A stretch of DNA of 16,059 bases, from positions 1 to 16,059 of the forward strand of contig JANPIC010000051.1 in assembly GCA_031424795.1 (NCBI GenBank). The letters are read 5' to 3'. The position numbers were made by a program, and so were the translations under genes. How positions within the stretch are numbered: position 1 is the stretch's first letter; every line of letters begins with the position of its first letter. Positions 14,332 to 16,059 of the stretch are shown one piece after another. Under the pieces are notes generated by a model that saw only the letters and a list, made by a program, of their open reading frames with translations, was not told the origin of the DNA and ran no database searches. Source of the DNA: Aalborgiella sp031424795 (lineage in GTDB: Bacteria > Pseudomonadota > Gammaproteobacteria > Burkholderiales > Burkholderiaceae_C).

Positions 14332-14376
14332 AATACGCCTGGATAAAGTTAAAATTCGACCCTAGCCAGCGTATTT
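14332..14376. repeat. Inverted repeat AAATACGC(C)TGG ... CCAGCGTATTT
   Basis: The two arms are inverse copies with a single extra C in the left arm, separated by about 22 bp. The right arm belongs to repeat copy D. It lies between the convergent hydrolase and HbpS-like genes and could act as a weak terminator or as part of the repeat. Confidence 0.5.
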
Positions 14377-14405
14377 ATTGTCAAAGTAGCTATAAAATAT
14401 ATAGC
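14357..14405 (-). repeat. Dispersed intergenic repeat, copy D
   Basis: On the minus strand it reads GCTATATATTTTATAGC, then ACTTTGACAATAAATACGC, then TGGCTAG. It matches copies A-C along most of their length with scattered changes and is in the opposite orientation. It lies between two convergent genes. Confidence 0.7.
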
Positions 14406-14425
14406 GAAAATAACAGCTCTACGAT

Positions 14426-14833
14426 TTACAAGCCAATCGCAGCAATGCCCGCTTTGGCGATTTGTGCATCTTCTGTGGATTTCACACCGCTCACGCCGAC
14501 AGCGCCCAAGCATTGGCCGTCTTTCATGATGGGCACGCCGCCCTCTAACATGCCTTGCAAGTTAGGTGCGCTTAGGAAAGCAAGGCGAGGGCCGTTGATC
14601 AAGTCTTCGTAAACTTTGGATTCACGCTTACCCATGGCCGCAGTATTGGCTTTGGCGGGTGCCATGCTGGCTGACATCACGGGTGCGCCGTCTAAGCGGT
14701 TGAAATGCAGCAAATGGCCACCGTCGTCGACGATGGCAATGCTGACTGCCCAGTTGTTTTTAAGCGCTTCAGCTTCGGCTGCAGCGGCGATGAGTTTGAG
14801 GTCTGAGCTCTCTAGGGTGTGTTTGGTTTTCAT
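14426..14833 (-). CDS. GlcG/HbpS-family protein
   Basis: A 135-residue member of the GlcG/HbpS (DUF336) family, small proteins of a PAS-like fold. HbpS of Streptomyces binds heme and senses redox state; many others, such as GlcG beside glycolate genes, have no assigned activity. The family pattern is complete: LIAAAAEAEALKNNWAVSIAIVDDGGHLL, then FNRLDGAPVMSASMAPAKANTAA, GGVPIMKDGQCLGAVGVSG and DAQIAKAGIAAI. No signal peptide, so cytoplasmic. ATG 14833 follows a weak GGGTG; GTG 14836 is an alternative. A 16-bp perfect palindrome 10 bp upstream probably controls it. It is divergent from the Bax inhibitor-1-type gene. Confidence 0.9.
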   Translation of the reverse strand: MKTKHTLESSDLKLIAAAAEAEALKNNWAVSIAIVDDGGHLLHFNRLDGAPVMSASMAPAKANTAAMGKRESKVYEDLINGPRLAFLSAPNLQGMLEGGVPIMKDGQCLGAVGVSGVKSTEDAQIAKAGIAAIGL

Positions 14834-14842
14834 CACCCAATT

Positions 14843-14858
14843 CTACAAATATTTGTAG
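14843..14858. promoter_or_regulatory. Perfect palindrome CTACAAATATTTGTAG, candidate operator
   Basis: A 16-bp perfect palindrome 10 bp upstream of the HbpS-like start, overlapping where its transcription would begin if GAATAT (14860-14865, minus strand) is the -10. It is closely related to the palindrome at 14912-14926, CTRCAAA/TTTGYAG in both, suggesting one dimeric regulator. Confidence 0.6.
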
Positions 14859-14875
14859 GATATTCCCTAACCCAC

Positions 14876-14902
14876 TTGATTTTCATAAAAACCCCCTAAA
14901 AT
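14876..14902 (+). promoter_or_regulatory. Predicted promoter of the Bax inhibitor-1-type gene
   Basis: TTGATT (14876-14881), a 15-bp spacer and TAAAAT (14897-14902). The spacer is short, so confidence is low. Transcription would start near 14909, with the palindrome at 14912-14926 covering the first transcribed bases. Confidence 0.35.
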
Positions 14903-14911
14903 TCCGTTTAT

Positions 14912-14926
14912 CTGCAAAATTTGCAG
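14912..14926. promoter_or_regulatory. Perfect palindrome CTGCAAA-A-TTTGCAG, candidate operator
   Basis: Seven-base arms around a single central A, 20 bp upstream of the Bax inhibitor-1-type start and just before its AGGAGT site. It mirrors the palindrome before the divergent HbpS-like gene. Could alternatively be an RNA hairpin in the 5' leader. Confidence 0.55.
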
Positions 14927-14945
14927 CATATATAGGAGTACTGCT

Positions 14946-15641
14946 ATGACTGAACAAATTCTCAATAACACCGGTTTCGGTACGGGTGTAAACGTGCAAG
15001 AACGCAACCGCGTTCTACGCAACACGTATTGGTTGCTGGCATTGAGCTTGATTCCTACCGTTTTGGGCGCATGGCTGGGCGTGAGCACGGGCATCACCAA
15101 AGCTTTTATGGGCGGCTGGATGGGTGTTGTCGTTTTCCTAGGCGGCGCGTTTGCGTTTATGTATGCGATTGAAAAAACCAAAAACTCTGCTGCTGGCGTG
15201 CCTGTATTGCTGGCTTTCACGTTTTTCATGGGTGTGATGCTGTCTGGCTTGATTTCTCGCGTCTTGGGTTTCAGCAACGGCCCATCGTTGATCATGACGG
15301 CGTTTGGCGGCACGGCTGGCGTATTTTTTGTCATGGCTTCACTGGCTAGCGTGATCAAGCGTGACTTAAGTGGCATGGGCAAGTGGCTGTTTGTTGGCGC
15401 GATTGTGTTGATGATCGGCTCTGTCATCGGCATTTTGGTGGGCTCTTCCGCCGCCATGATTGCTGTGTCTGTCGCTGCGATTGGTATTTTTAGCGCTTAC
15501 ATGTTGTATGACTTGAAGCAAATCATCGACGGTGGTGAGACCAACTACATCAGCGCGACTTTGTCTTTGTACTTGGACATTTTCAACGTGTTCCAAAGCC
15601 TGTTGTCGCTCTTAGGCATTTTTGGCGGCGAGCGTGATTAA
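14946..15641 (+). CDS. Bax inhibitor-1/YccA-family membrane protein
   Basis: A 231-residue inner-membrane protein of the BI-1 (TMBIM) family, with about seven membrane segments: NTYWLLALSLIPTVLGAWLG, then MGVVVFLGGAFAFMYAI, VLLAFTFFMGVMLSGLI, LIMTAFGGTAGVFFVMA, WLFVGAIVLMIGSVIGILVG, AMIAVSVAAIGIFSAYMLYD and a last re-entrant-like segment. The C-terminal signature MLYDLKQIIDGGETNYISATLSLYLDIFNVFQSLLSLLG is diagnostic and holds the conserved Asp residues of the pH-sensitive calcium leak. Bacterial members include YccA, which modulates FtsH proteolysis, and YbhL. The start has AGGAGT at good spacing. It ends in a strong terminator. Confidence 0.93.
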   Translation: MTEQILNNTGFGTGVNVQERNRVLRNTYWLLALSLIPTVLGAWLGVSTGITKAFMGGWMGVVVFLGGAFAFMYAIEKTKNSAAGVPVLLAFTFFMGVMLSGLISRVLGFSNGPSLIMTAFGGTAGVFFVMASLASVIKRDLSGMGKWLFVGAIVLMIGSVIGILVGSSAAMIAVSVAAIGIFSAYMLYDLKQIIDGGETNYISATLSLYLDIFNVFQSLLSLLGIFGGERD

Positions 15642-15658
15642 TCTCACGCGCTGAGCAT

Positions 15659-15690
15659 AAAAGGAGTCTTAGGACTCCTTTTTTTATTTT
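15659..15690 (+). terminator. Rho-independent terminator after the Bax inhibitor-1-type gene
   Basis: AAAAGGAGTC, loop TTAG, then GACTCCTTTT gives a ten-pair stem followed by a T-rich tail. A small hairpin GCGTGA/TCACGC (15632-15649) overlaps the stop codon just before it. Confidence 0.88.
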
Positions 15691-15756
15691 TAAGCCTTGT
15701 CATCGCGCACACTAGCTGCATGTTGCAGGTGCTGTGTCATTCATCAGGAGCTGGTT

Positions 15757-16059
15757 ATGTGGAAATTAGGCGTGCTGTGGTGGAAGTTCAAAAAAGAAAT
15801 CATGATGGTCTGGGCCATGCTGCGCAACCCGGCTGCACCTGGCGTGGCCAAGCTGGTGGCGCTGTTGGCAGCGGTATACATCATCAGCCCCGTAGACATC
15901 GTGCCAGATGTGATTCCGATTTTGGGCTGGCTGGACGACGGTGTGGTGTCGGTTTTATTGTTCAAACTGGCGTTCAAACTCTTGCCCAAAGAGATGTACG
16001 AAAGCCTGAAAGCGCAGTTTGAGAAAAAAGGCGGCAAGGTTGACGATGTCGCTTTTACG
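15757..16059 (+). CDS. YkvA-family (DUF1232) small membrane protein, 3' end outside window
   Basis: The frame opens at ATG 15757, with CAGGAG upstream, and runs off the right edge without a stop, giving 101 residues. It begins MWKLGVLWWKFKKEIMMVWAML and contains the DUF1232 signature YIISPVDIVPDVIPILGWLDDG (about residues 47-68), followed by a hydrophobic helix (VVSVLLFKLAFKLL) and a charged tail. Members are small membrane-associated proteins of unknown function. It is separated from the Bax inhibitor-1-type gene by a terminator, so it probably has its own promoter. Confidence 0.88.
   Translation, partial: MWKLGVLWWKFKKEIMMVWAMLRNPAAPGVAKLVALLAAVYIISPVDIVPDVIPILGWLDDGVVSVLLFKLAFKLLPKEMYESLKAQFEKKGGKVDDVAFT

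Noticed and set aside
15720..16037. Plus- and minus-strand open frames 15720-16022 and 15744-16037
   Set aside because: Both are shadows of the YkvA-family gene starting at 15757, which runs off the window and has the DUF1232 signature.

Overview
The window looks like Burkholderiales (Comamonadaceae-like) chromosome. The order rpsF-priB-rpsR-rplI-dnaB, a divergent ppsA/ppsR pair, a DUF4148-type small secreted protein and a VC_2705-type sodium:solute symporter all fit that group. No CRISPR array, tRNA, rRNA, prophage, transposase or integrase was seen. All readings are by eye; no database search was possible.

Two base-composition regimes meet inside dnaB. Positions 1 to about 2160 (end of a PhoH-family ATPase gene, a small membrane protein gene and the helicase part of dnaB) have almost all codons ending in G or C and carry a REP-like pair of GC-rich hairpins. 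From about 2160-2350 onward the DNA is nearer 50-55% GC with mixed third positions. The dnaB frame stays open across the change, so the window is either a metagenomic chimera joined in a conserved gene or a homologous recombinant.

Layout: (1) 1-2592, on the left, phoH (+, partial), then on the minus strand a hypothetical membrane protein gene and dnaB, whose upstream region holds three DnaA-box-like 9-mers spaced 11 and 22 bp apart. (2) 2751-4352, the minus-strand rpsF-priB-rpsR-rplI operon, with a TATAAT promoter overlapping the stop of the next gene, a structured leader that may be the S6:S18 autoregulatory element, and a terminator. (3) 4348-9175, a large sodium:solute symporter gene with an apparent fused DUF4212-like N-terminus, preceded by ppsA. 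(4) 9176-10612, the gap between ppsA and its regulator gene ppsR, which here holds two extra genes set among three direct 49-bp repeats: a RidA-family gene lacking its central ~60-70 residues and an AT-rich gene for an exported protein of unknown function. (5) 10613-11925, ppsR converging on a DUF4148-type gene, with a bidirectional terminator between them. (6) 11926-14322, a LysR-type regulator gene followed by an alpha/beta-hydrolase gene; a perfect ATTACAA-N5-TTGTAAT box lies just upstream of the hydrolase promoter. (7) 14426-16059, a GlcG/HbpS-family gene divergent from a Bax inhibitor-1 family gene with two related palindromes between them, then a partial YkvA (DUF1232) gene.

Functionally, the left and centre are replication and translation housekeeping, PpsA and PpsR form the gluconeogenic PEP synthase and its bifunctional regulator, and the right half is accessory regulation plus small membrane or stress-type genes. 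The most unusual material is the repeat-bracketed insertion between ppsA and ppsR, the internally deleted RidA gene, and the paired palindromes of the hbpS-like/BI-1 divergent promoter.
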